Assembly (NCBI RefSeq): GCF_900110275.1
Contig: NZ_FODC01000007.1
Location: 267,760 to 331,759, forward strand
Length of the DNA stretch: 64,000 nt
Origin: Duganella sp. CF517
GTDB lineage: Bacteria; Pseudomonadota; Gammaproteobacteria; Burkholderiales; Burkholderiaceae_D
Direction: 5' to 3'
In this document: positions 35,394 through 44,258 of the stretch, in pieces
Layout: every line of letters starts with the position of its first letter
Numbering within the stretch: position 1 is the stretch's first letter
The notes under the pieces: model-generated
Seen by the model: the letters and a program-made list of their open reading frames with translations, nothing else
What the model was told of the DNA's origin: nothing
The model's database searches: none
Translations under genes and position numbers: made by a program

Positions 35394-36621
35394 CGCGTTG
35401 CGTTTGCTCCGGGTACATGTATTTGCGTGACCATGGCAACGTGCCGCCGCGCTGGCCCGCCTTGTGGCCGACGATTTGATACAGGCTGATCCAATCCTGC
35501 TCGAACGCGTGGCTGCAACCGGCCAGGTACACGTGCCAGATCCGGTAGCGCTTGTCCCCGGCCAGCGCGCGCAGGCGCTCGCCGTGCGCTTCGAAATTGT
35601 CGGTCCAGATGGCGCAGGTGCGCGCGTAGTGCCGGCGCAGGTTCTCCACGTCGTACGCCTCCAGGCCGCCTTGCTGCATCGCTTTGAGCACGCTGCCCAC
35701 GTGCGCCAGCTCGCCGTGCGGAAACACATACTTGTCGATGAACTCGCCGCCGCCATAGGGCGCCTGGCCGTTGTCCGCATCGGTGGAGGTGATGCCGTGA
35801 TTCATCACCAGACCGTCCGGCGCCAGCAGCCGCTCGATGGCGGCGAAATACTCCGGCAAATGCCGCAGTCCGACATGCTCGAACATGCCGACACTGGTGA
35901 TGCGGTCGAACTGGCCGCGCACGTCGCGGTAATCCTGCAGCCGGATCTCGACCAGGTGCTCGAGGCCGGCCAGCCGCACGCGCTGCCGGGCCAGCGCGTA
36001 CTGGTTTTCCGACAAGGTGACGCCGACGCAGCGCACCCGGTACTGCTGCGCCGCGCGGATCACCAGCGCGCCCCAACCGCAGCCGATGTCGAGCAGCGTA
36101 TGGTCGGGCCGCAGCACGATCTTGCGCAGGATGTGGTCGATTTTCTTGAGCTGGGCGGCGGCCAGGTCCTCGTCGCCGTCCTCGAAGTAGGCGCAGGAAT
36201 AGACCATGTTCGGGTCGAGGAATTGCGCGTAGAAATCGTTGGAGACGTCGTAGTGGTAGCGGATCGCCTCGGCGTCCTTGTGCTTGTCGTGCTTGATGCC
36301 GCGCGCCAGCCGCGATAACTTGCGCTCGGGCTTGAGCGTGGTGCGCGCCAGCGCGTTGACGACGGCGATCATGTCGCGCGCCGCGCCCTTGACCTCGATC
36401 GCGCCTTCCACATAGGCGGTGCCGAGGTTGGCCAGCGACGGCTTGAGCAGGTAGCGCGCGGCCGCCACATTGGGCAGGCGTATCGTCACCCGCGGCGCCT
36501 CGCTGGAAAAGTCGACGCACTGGCCGTTCCACAATTCAATGCGTAGCGGCAGCGCGATCTGGCGCCGGATGCCGGCGATCCAGGCGCTGAAGCGATTTTG
36601 TACGAACACTTGTGCCAACAC
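35386..36621 (-). CDS. cfa: cyclopropane-fatty-acyl-phospholipid synthase
   Basis: SAM-dependent methyltransferase adding a methylene to unsaturated acyl chains of membrane phospholipids. The 411-residue product has SAM motif LDIGCGWGALVIRA, HYDVSNDFYAQFLDPNMVYSC and MFEHVGLRHLPEYF; the family's bicarbonate/active-site residues are in the usual places. I chose the GTG at 36621 (VLAQVF...) because GGAGG lies seven bases upstream; the frame continues upstream without plausible sequence. It lies behind the hemerythrin-PdxH gene but is separated by a terminator. Confidence 0.92.
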   Translation of the reverse strand: MLAQVFVQNRFSAWIAGIRRQIALPLRIELWNGQCVDFSSEAPRVTIRLPNVAAARYLLKPSLANLGTAYVEGAIEVKGAARDMIAVVNALARTTLKPERKLSRLARGIKHDKHKDAEAIRYHYDVSNDFYAQFLDPNMVYSCAYFEDGDEDLAAAQLKKIDHILRKIVLRPDHTLLDIGCGWGALVIRAAQQYRVRCVGVTLSENQYALARQRVRLAGLEHLVEIRLQDYRDVRGQFDRITSVGMFEHVGLRHLPEYFAAIERLLAPDGLVMNHGITSTDADNGQAPYGGGEFIDKYVFPHGELAHVGSVLKAMQQGGLEAYDVENLRRHYARTCAIWTDNFEAHGERLRALAGDKRYRIWHVYLAGCSHAFEQDWISLYQIVGHKAGQRGGTLPWSRKYMYPEQTQRAI

Positions 36622-36640
36622 GATGCACCTCCGGTTCAGA

Positions 36641-36669
36641 AATAAAAAGACCACCGCAAGCGATGGTCT
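36641..36669 (-). terminator. terminator after hemerythrin-pdxH
   Basis: Read on the minus strand: AGACCA-T-CGC-TT-GCG-G-TGGTCT followed by TTTTTATTT. It separates the fusion gene from cfa. Confidence 0.85.
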
Positions 36670-36700
36670 GGAGTTCCGAACCGGCGCGCGCCGGCCGTGG

Positions 36701-37948
36701 TTACGGCTGCAAACGCTCCTTGATCCAGCTGCCATCGGCCTGTTTCACATACACGATCCGGTCATGGAAGCGCGAACGGCGCCCCTGCCAGAATTCGATG
36801 CGCACCGGATCGAGGCGGTAACCGCCCCAGTGTTCCGGCCGCACCGGATGCGCGCCGCTGGCGGCGGCCGACGCATCGTAATTGGCTTCCATCTGTTCCC
36901 GGTTGGCGATGGGCGCGCTCTGCCGCGAGGCGATCGCGGCGATCTGGCTTTTCACCGGCCGGCTATGGAAGTATTGATCGCTTTCGTCGGCCGAAGTTTT
37001 GACGACCTTGCCTTCGATGCGTACCTGACGCTCGAGCTCGCTCCAAAAGAATAGCAGCGCCGCGTGCGGATTGTCGCGCAATTGCCGGCCCTTCTGGCTG
37101 TCGTAATTGGTGTACCAGGTGAAGCCGCGCGGATCGAATTGCTTGATCAACACAATGCGCGAGGTCGGCCTGCCGTCGGCGTCCACCGTCGCCACGCTCA
37201 TCGCGTTCGGCTCGTTGACCTTGGCGTGCAGCGCCTCGTCGAACCATTTGCCGAACTGGGCGATCGGATCGTCGAGCACGTCCGCTTCCGTCAGGCTGGC
37301 GCGGCCATAGTCGAGGCGCAGATCGGCCAGCACCACGCCGTCGGCCACGGCGTTGGCGACGGCCACCTGCTGTTGTTCCGGCACCTGGCTTTGCGGCAGC
37401 GCGGGCGTGATGCCGCGCCGCGATTGCATGGCGCTGCCCAGTTGCGCCATCTGCTCCGGGCTGAACAGGCGCTTGGCCATCGGCGCGATGTTCGCTTCCT
37501 CCTTGGCCATGTGGGCGGCGTAGGCGTCGCAAAAGCGCTGCACGTCCGGCGCGGACAGGTCCGCGCCGGCGCCGGCGGCGATACGCTCCAGTTGCGCGCG
37601 GACGATTTCCCAGTCCTTGTCCATCAACTGGTGGTCGGCCAAGATGCCCGGCACCAATTGGTCGAGCAGCGCGGCGTCGGCGTCGCGGGCGGTGGCCTGC
37701 AACATCGGCATCAGGTTTTGTTCTTCGTCGTCGTGGTGCAGGTGGGCGGCGTTGTTGAAATATTTCAGCACGGCCTGCGCGGCTTGTTGCGCCTCGGCGT
37801 CGGCGCCGTGCGCCGGCAGGTGCGCCAGCAGGTTTTGCATGGTCGACAATTGTTTGCGGATCCGGTCGTGGCAATGTTTCAAAACTGCTATCGGCTGGCT
37901 GAAATCGGGGGCGGTGTCGAACAGGGGTTTATTCTCGGCGTTGCTCAT
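36701..37948 (-). CDS. pdxH: hemerythrin (HHE) domain fused to pyridoxamine 5'-phosphate oxidase
   Basis: One uninterrupted 415-residue frame joins two domains. Residues about 16-165 are a hemerythrin-like four-helix bundle with metal-ligand motifs HCHDRIRK, HLHHDDEEQN, ADHQLMDKDW and AHMAKEEANIAP. A Pro/Gln linker (about 175-195) leads into a complete PNP/PMP oxidase (about 205-415): LADLRLDYGR, SRIVLIKQFDPRG, FMN-binding FFWSELERQVR, WGGYRLDP and RFHDR. Standalone PdxH is about 215 residues. PdxH uses O2 to make pyridoxal phosphate, and hemerythrins bind O2 or iron, so oxygen supply or sensing is an attractive inference. I place the start at ATG 37948; an ATG eleven codons earlier leaves only 41 bases to the divergent tcdA. 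No ribosome site precedes the PdxH part (near 37336), arguing against a separate protein. Confidence 0.92.
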   Translation of the reverse strand: MSNAENKPLFDTAPDFSQPIAVLKHCHDRIRKQLSTMQNLLAHLPAHGADAEAQQAAQAVLKYFNNAAHLHHDDEEQNLMPMLQATARDADAALLDQLVPGILADHQLMDKDWEIVRAQLERIAAGAGADLSAPDVQRFCDAYAAHMAKEEANIAPMAKRLFSPEQMAQLGSAMQSRRGITPALPQSQVPEQQQVAVANAVADGVVLADLRLDYGRASLTEADVLDDPIAQFGKWFDEALHAKVNEPNAMSVATVDADGRPTSRIVLIKQFDPRGFTWYTNYDSQKGRQLRDNPHAALLFFWSELERQVRIEGKVVKTSADESDQYFHSRPVKSQIAAIASRQSAPIANREQMEANYDASAAASGAHPVRPEHWGGYRLDPVRIEFWQGRRSRFHDRIVYVKQADGSWIKERLQP

Positions 37949-38008
37949 GGCGTGGGGCTTAGGCTGGGGGGGGAAAGTCATTCTAGAATAATTCTTGTCG
38001 CCGCGTCC

Positions 38009-38021
38009 GGTAAAATGGCGG
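38009..38021 (+). promoter_or_regulatory. -10-like box touching the tcdA start
   Basis: GGTAAAATGGCGG ends one base before the tcdA ATG (38023). If TAAAAT (38011-38016) is the -10 hexamer, transcription would begin at or next to the ATG, giving a leaderless mRNA. Confidence 0.35.
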
Positions 38022-38022
38022 G

Positions 38023-38886
38023 ATGAACAGTATCCCTGACCTTATTGTCGACGCGGACGTCGACTTCGACCGCCGTTTCGGCGGCATCGCCCGATTGTAC
38101 GGCGAACGCGCGCTGGCGCGCTTCCGCGGCGCCCACGTATGCGTGGTCGGCGTCGGCGGCGTCGGCTCGTGGATCGTCGAGGCGCTGGCCCGCAGCGCCA
38201 TCGGCCAACTGACCCTGATCGACCTCGACAACGTGGCCGAATCGAACATCAACCGCCAGATCCAGGCGCTGACCGGCACCGTCGGCCAGGCCAAGATCAG
38301 CGCGCTGGCCGAGCGCATCGCCCAAATCAATCCGTCCTGCGTGGTCCACCAGATCGAGGATTTCGTCAGCGCCGACAATCTCGACGAGATGCTCGGCGCC
38401 GGCAAGTTCGACTACGTGGTCGACGCCATCGACAGCGTCAAGGCCAAGGCCGCGATGATCGCGTATTGCCGCCAGCACGCGCTGCCGCTGGTCATCATCG
38501 GCAGCGCCGGCGGCCAGACCGACCCGACCCAGATCGCCGTGCGCGACCTGGCACGCACCGAGCAGGAACCGCTGCTGAAAAAAGTGCGCAAGGTGTTGCG
38601 CAGCCAGTACGGCTACCCGCGCGGCGAGAAAACCAAGTTCCACGTGGACGCGGTGTTTTCGATGGAGCCGCTCAAATTCCCCGAAACGGGAGAGGTGTGC
38701 GCGGTCGACGGCGACGACCGCGCCGGCGGCGTGACCGGTTTGAACTGCGCCGGCTTCGGCTCGGCGATGGTGGTCACGGCCACCTTCGGCATGGTTGCCG
38801 CCGGCCACGTGCTGCGGCGGCTGGCCGACGGCGCGCAGGCGGCGCCGGCGCCGGTACCAGCGGTGGCGGCCGACGCGACGGCGTAG
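38023..38886 (+). CDS. tcdA: tRNA threonylcarbamoyladenosine dehydratase TcdA (CsdL)
   Basis: E1/ThiF-like enzyme that ATP-dependently cyclises t6A37 of tRNA to ct6A. The 287 residues show RFGGIARLYGERALARF, nucleotide loop GVGGVGSWIVEALARSAIG, LIDLDNVAESNINRQ, and VDAIDSVKAKAAMI. Length is close to the E. coli protein plus an Ala/Pro-rich tail. It is divergent from the hemerythrin-pdxH gene across 74 bases and followed by the FKBP gene after 92 bases. Confidence 0.95.
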   Translation: MNSIPDLIVDADVDFDRRFGGIARLYGERALARFRGAHVCVVGVGGVGSWIVEALARSAIGQLTLIDLDNVAESNINRQIQALTGTVGQAKISALAERIAQINPSCVVHQIEDFVSADNLDEMLGAGKFDYVVDAIDSVKAKAAMIAYCRQHALPLVIIGSAGGQTDPTQIAVRDLARTEQEPLLKKVRKVLRSQYGYPRGEKTKFHVDAVFSMEPLKFPETGEVCAVDGDDRAGGVTGLNCAGFGSAMVVTATFGMVAAGHVLRRLADGAQAAPAPVPAVAADATA

Positions 38887-38978
38887 ATTTTATCCGGTGC
38901 GCCAGGCAGGTTTGCTATCATTGTGCGCGCTGGCCCGGCCGCCGTGCCGGCCACAGAAACTCATTGAAAGAAAAAAAC

Positions 38979-39530
38979 ATGACGCGTAGTTCCGTTTTAG
39001 TAGCAATGCTGTGCGCGCTGGCGGCCTCCGTGGCCCAGGCCCAGACTCCCGCCGCTCCGGCCGCTCCGGCCGCTCCGGCGGCACAGGCGGCGCCCGCCGC
39101 GCCAACCACCACCGCCACGCCCGCCGTCGCGCCGCCGCCGCCGCCGATGGTCGTCGGCTCGGCCACGCCGGGCCCGGCCGCCGAGCAGTTGATCATCACC
39201 GACAGCAAGGTCGGCACCGGCAAGGAAGCGACCACCGGCGCCACCGTCTACATGCACTACACCGGCTGGCTGTATCGTCCGCTGGCGAAAAACATGCATG
39301 GCAAGCAGTTCGACTCGTCGATTCCGCGCGGCGAGCCGCTCGACTTCGTGCTCGGCGCCGGCCGCGTCATCAAAGGCTGGGACCAGGGCATCCAGGGCAT
39401 GAAGGTCGGCGGCAAGCGCACCTTGATCATTCCGTCCGAACTGGCGTACGGCTCGCGTCCCTCGCCGGGCAGCGGCATCCCGCCGAACTCGGCGCTGATT
39501 TTCGACGTCGAACTGATGGATGTAAAGTAA
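38979..39530 (+). CDS. exported FKBP-type peptidyl-prolyl isomerase
   Basis: Proline isomerase of 183 residues. It has a signal peptide (SSVLVAMLCALAASVAQA|QT), then an Ala/Pro low-complexity linker of about 40 residues, then one FKBP domain: VYMHYTGWLY, GKQFDSS, PLDFVLGAGRVIKGWDQGIQGMKVGGKR, IPSELAYGSR and IPPNSALIFDVEL. The linker suggests a tethered or extended periplasmic chaperone. The ATG at 38979 is preceded by GAAAGAAAAAA. The hairpin after it doubles as the leader of cysK. Confidence 0.93.
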   Translation: MTRSSVLVAMLCALAASVAQAQTPAAPAAPAAPAAQAAPAAPTTTATPAVAPPPPPMVVGSATPGPAAEQLIITDSKVGTGKEATTGATVYMHYTGWLYRPLAKNMHGKQFDSSIPRGEPLDFVLGAGRVIKGWDQGIQGMKVGGKRTLIIPSELAYGSRPSPGSGIPPNSALIFDVELMDVK

Positions 39531-39550
39531 GCGTATAAATCCGTCGTTGT

Positions 39551-39599
39551 CCGCGCGGGAGGAGTAGACTGGCTACTCCCCATCGCGCGGAGGTTTTTT
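39551..39599 (+). terminator. hairpin terminator overlapping the cysK ribosome site
   Basis: The outer stem CCGCGCG/CGCGCGG and inner stem GGAGTAG/CTACTCC enclose an ACTGG loop, followed by AGG and TTTTTT. The GGAGG ribosome site of cysK (39589-39593) begins in the last two bases of the stem. It reads as a terminator for the FKBP gene and could also gate cysK translation. Confidence 0.75.
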
Positions 39600-39601
39600 C
39601 C

Positions 39602-40530
<929 letters not shown>

Positions 40531-40534
<4 letters not shown>

Positions 40535-41574
40535 TGCGCGGGCTCCTGCAGGCAGCACTCGTGCACCGTGGTGCCGAGCCGCACCTGCAAGGTACTGTGC
40601 TGGATCGAGAAATCCTCGCGCAGCTGACGGGTGATGTCGTCGACCGCCACGTCTCCCGGATAACCGGCCGGCGTGACCAGTTGCGCGGTCAGCGCCGTCT
40701 CGGTGGTGCTCATCGCCCAGATATGCAAATCGTGCACCTCGGTCACGCCGGGACGGCCGCGCAGGAATTGCTCGATCTCGCCGCGATCCACGTTGTCCGG
40801 CACCGCCGCCAGCATCAGGCGCAGCGACTGCCTGAGCAGCGACCAGGTGCTGTAGACGATGATCGCCACGATCACCATGCTGACCGCCGGATCGACCCAG
40901 TTCCAGCCTGAGTAGCGAACGATCACGCCGGCCACCAGCACGCCCAGCGAAATGGCGGCGTCGGCGGCCATGTGCAGATAAGCGCCGCGGATATTGATGT
41001 CGTCCTTGCTGCCGGCCATGAACAACCACGCCGAGAAACCGTTGACCAGAATGCCGACGCCGGCCACCACCGACACCGTCAAGCCGGCCACCGGATCCGG
41101 ATGCATCAACTGCTGCACGGCCTCGAAGGCGATGCCGCCGCACGCGACCATCAACAACATGGCGTTGAACAGCGCCGCCAGCATCGAGGTGCTGCGCAGG
41201 CCGTAGGTGTAGCGCTGGTTCGGCAGGCGCTTGGCCAGGATGGCCGCGCCCCAGGCCAGCATCAGGCCCAGCACGTCGGACAGGTTGTGGCCGGCGTCGG
41301 CCATCAGCGCGGTGGAGTTGGCCAGGAAACCGTAGAAGAATTCGACGCCGACGAACACCAGGTTGAGCACGATGGCGATGGCGAACGCGCGGCCCATGGT
41401 GTTGGGATCGCCGTGGTGGTGATGGCCGTGGCCGTGCGAGTGATCGTGTCCATGGCCGTGGGCGTGGGCTTTGACGGCCTGCCCGGCGGGCGCCTGGCCG
41501 CGATCATGATCATGCGCGTGACCATGCGCGTCGTGGTCGTGGTCGTGGTCGTGATGGTCGTGGTGCTTGCTCAT
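40531..41574 (-). CDS. CDF-family zinc/cation efflux transporter
   Basis: Inner-membrane proton antiporter of 347 residues exporting Zn2+ (or Co2+, Cd2+, Ni2+). The N-terminal about 55 residues are exceptionally His/Asp-rich (runs of HDHDHDH and GHGHHHHG), a likely metal buffer. Six membrane segments carry the CDF metal sites HNLSD and HMAAD, and a C-terminal cytoplasmic domain follows (VTEVHDLHIWAMS). Translationally coupled to the ArsR/SmtB-like gene by a 4-base ATGA overlap, so it is probably induced by the same metal. Confidence 0.93.
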
Positions 41575-41897
41575 GCTTCGTTCCCGTTGGCAGGTTCGGC
41601 GATATGTTCGAGCATATCGTTCAGGACGTCGCTGATATGCGCATCGGCGGCGGAGTAGAAAACTTGTTTGCCTTGCCGCTCGGACTTGACGATGCGCGCC
41701 GCGCGCAGCAAGCGCAAGTGGTGGCTGACGAGGGAGCTGCTCAGTTCAAGCGAGGTGGCGATGTCGCTGACGGCGATCGGCGCCGCCACGCAGGCGAGCA
41801 CGATGCGCAAGCGGGTCGGATCGCCCAGCAGGTGGAACAGGTCGGCCAACTGGGCGATGGCGGGATCGACGCCGGCGTAGTCGTGTTGACAGCTCAT
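41571..41897 (-). CDS. ArsR/SmtB-family metal-responsive repressor
   Basis: Winged-helix repressor of about 108 residues: LADLFHLLGDPTRLRIVLAC, then recognition helix SSSLVSHHLRLLRAARIV. The last helix has Asp-x-His, then His-x-x-Glu eleven residues on (ADAHISDVLNDMLEHIAE), which matches the SmtB alpha-5 zinc site (D104/H106/H117/E120). It would therefore release DNA on zinc binding. Start choice: ATG 41897 leaves the 22-bp palindromic operator (41916-41937) outside the gene; ATGs at 41918 and 41915 would place it inside. First gene of a two-gene operon with the CDF exporter. Confidence 0.9.
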   Translation of the reverse strand: MSCQHDYAGVDPAIAQLADLFHLLGDPTRLRIVLACVAAPIAVSDIATSLELSSSLVSHHLRLLRAARIVKSERQGKQVFYSAADAHISDVLNDMLEHIAEPANGNEA

Positions 41898-41915
41898 GTA
41901 TTTTGTATAACTCAT

Positions 41916-41937
41916 CATGTGAACAGGTATTCACATG
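41916..41937. promoter_or_regulatory. operator of the ArsR-CDF operon
   Basis: CATGTGAA-N6-TTCACATG, a perfect 8-bp inverted repeat, closely resembles SmtB/CzrA-type sites (TGAA-N6-TTCA core). On the minus strand a TTGCGC/TAACAT promoter with a 16-base spacer runs into it. Confidence 0.75.
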
Positions 41938-41995
41938 TTAGCACGAAAAAGGCGGTGCGCAACGCGCGACGGCGGATGCCGCGTCCGCCGCTTCC

Positions 41996-42565
41996 TTACT
42001 TCTGCAACTCCGCCTGCAACTGGTTGCGCGCCTTCGGCTCCAGCTTCTCGATGGCCTTGGTCAGTTTTTCCGCGTTGCGCAAAGCCAGCGTCTGCTCCGG
42101 CGTCAGCGCCTTGGCCTCGATGACGGGTGCCGGCGGCGGCTTGGAAAACACCGCCTGCGCGCCGACGACGATCAGCGCACTGAGCATGGCGATGCCGGCG
42201 GCCGCCCCCAGCAAGCGCAATTCGCGCGGCGTGATCGCCGGCGACTGCGTGGCGATCGGCCGCACCGGACCGGGCGGCGTGGGCACATAGCCGGCGGAGG
42301 CGGCGGCCGGCGCCGCCGACGGCTCGTTGGTCGCGTCCAGCGGCGCCGCCTTGCGCGCCGCGTCCGCCACCGGCGGCAGCCCGCCCGCCAGCCGCGCATG
42401 TTGCGTCAGCTCGAGCGAGGCGGCGTCGATGGCCGCGATGTGCCGCCCGACCGCCTCCTCCAGCACCGCTTCGTTGAGCGCCACCAGCGCAAAGATCGGG
42501 TCGTCGATGTCGATCTTGACGCCGGTTTTTTCAAACACCAGACTGCGCAGCTTTTGCTGATCCAT
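41996..42565 (-). CDS. TraM-like membrane protein (conjugation-associated family)
   Basis: A 189-residue protein. The N-terminal 60 residues (LVFEKTGVKIDIDDPIFALVALNEAVLEEA) resemble TraM/StbC-type proteins of RP4- and R388-like plasmids. An Ala/Pro linker follows, then a single membrane segment (LLGAAAGIAMLSALIVVGA, about 120-140) and a charged helical C-terminus. It starts six bases after the TraL-like ATPase gene and is clearly co-expressed. The match is from memory of family patterns. No relaxase, coupling protein or mating-pair genes are in the window, so a role in plasmid transfer here is doubtful. Confidence 0.65.
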   Translation of the reverse strand: MDQQKLRSLVFEKTGVKIDIDDPIFALVALNEAVLEEAVGRHIAAIDAASLELTQHARLAGGLPPVADAARKAAPLDATNEPSAAPAAASAGYVPTPPGPVRPIATQSPAITPRELRLLGAAAGIAMLSALIVVGAQAVFSKPPPAPVIEAKALTPEQTLALRNAEKLTKAIEKLEPKARNQLQAELQK

Positions 42566-42571
42566 GGCAGC

Positions 42572-43324
42572 TTACCACTCGACCTTGTCGAGCTGCTCGA
42601 ACAGATCGCGGAACACCACCTTGATGCGCTGCTTTTCCATGACGTTGAACTTGTCGCTTTCGCGCACCTCGTTGGCGGTCAGGCGCGCCGTGTTCATCTT
42701 CTTGATGTCGGCGCCGAAGGTGTCGGCGTTGCGGGCCGACAGCACGATGCGCCCGCGCACGCGCGACGAGTTGTCGGCGTAGGTCTGCGATTCGGTGAAC
42801 TGCTTGCCGGACGCCGACTGCAGCAGGCCGAAGTGCTCGTTTTCCCACAGCACCAGCGGCACCTTGGTGGCCTTGGCGGTCGACACGAAACCCATCGCCG
42901 TGTCGTGCAAGGTGTCGCCGCCGCCGACGATGGTGTGGATGTAAACCTTGCGGCCCGATTCCTCGAGCAATGCGAAGCAATCGTTTTCAAGCAAATAGCC
43001 CATCAGCGGCGAGAAGGTGTTGGCGCCGTTGTCGATGACGCAGTTGCCTTCCTCTTCGAGGATGTCGATCATCAGCGCGTCGAAGCGTTTCGGATCGATG
43101 GTGCGGCTGTCGGTCATCACCGGCACGTGCTTGACGTCCATCGCCTTGTAGCGCGAAAACGTGGCGTTCTCCTGGTCGGTGTCGTAGCAGCGCAGCGGCT
43201 GGCGCTGCGCTTCCAGGTCGCCGGCCGCGTCTTTGCTGGCGAGCCACTGCGCCAATATCGTCGACACCAAGGTCTTGCCGATGCCGCCCTTACCCTGAAG
43301 AATAAAATGTACCGTGTTTTGCAT
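42572..43324 (-). CDS. ParA/MinD-like ATPase, TraL/StbB type
   Basis: A 250-residue P-loop ATPase with a deviant Walker A GKGGIGKT at residues 11-18 followed by LVSTILAQWLA. Conserved later segments include CYDTDQENATFSRY, ILEEEGNCVIDNGANTFSPL and HTIVGGGDTLHDT, the pattern of TraL (RP4) and StbB (R388) rather than true chromosome-segregation ParA. I choose ATG 43324 because the P-loop then sits near the N-terminus as in relatives; the frame continues 36 codons upstream without similarity. It pairs with the TraM-like gene downstream. It may position something in the cell using ATP-driven binding; the cargo is unknown. Confidence 0.75.
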   Translation of the reverse strand: MQNTVHFILQGKGGIGKTLVSTILAQWLASKDAAGDLEAQRQPLRCYDTDQENATFSRYKAMDVKHVPVMTDSRTIDPKRFDALMIDILEEEGNCVIDNGANTFSPLMGYLLENDCFALLEESGRKVYIHTIVGGGDTLHDTAMGFVSTAKATKVPLVLWENEHFGLLQSASGKQFTESQTYADNSSRVRGRIVLSARNADTFGADIKKMNTARLTANEVRESDKFNVMEKQRIKVVFRDLFEQLDKVEW

Positions 43325-43448
43325 CGAAATCACCCCTGAATCTGCTTGGAATAGACGCACCATCGCGCGCGAACGCATCGAGAGTAATTGTTTTGTGGCA
43401 GGAAGGCAACCATCACAGCGTGATGGCGCCATCGGGGGGAAGGGAGGG

Positions 43449-43955
<507 letters not shown>

Positions 43956-44258
43956 GTAAACTCTCCTTCTGAAGCGGCGTTCGGGAGCCGGCTGGGATAT
44001 CCCGCTGGGTGTGCTGCCACTGTACCATGCAGATCACAATCGTTGCCAGCGATGCACGCTGATTAACACCAACCCTAACTTTGCATAAAAACATTAGACC
44101 GGCGATTTGAACTTGCGTACACTCAATGGCACTGCGTGGCGTGCTCAGCCTAAACACCGCGGATGCGCGCACCAGCCTGGCAAGCCGACGTCGCTTGCGG
44201 GAAGAAAGCGGACTGATCCGGCCATAACGCCGGTTCGATAGCACCGGAGGCGCAGCCC
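43956..44258. other. 303-base divergent gap between pncC and the GGDEF-EAL gene
   Basis: It should contain both promoters. I see an A/T-richer patch (44070-44115) and a small stem just before the plus-strand start (CCGGT near 44230, ACCGG near 44243) adjacent to the GGAGG ribosome site. The sequence does not resemble a c-di-GMP riboswitch. No gene seen. Confidence 0.5.

Noticed and set aside
37333..37336. Internal GTG as an independent pdxH start
   Set aside because: No Shine-Dalgarno-like sequence precedes it, and the upstream hemerythrin frame continues without a stop, so a single fusion protein is simpler.
44100..44258. Possible c-di-GMP riboswitch before the GGDEF-EAL gene
   Set aside because: The conserved GEMM core bases and pairing are not present; only a small stem near the ribosome site is seen.
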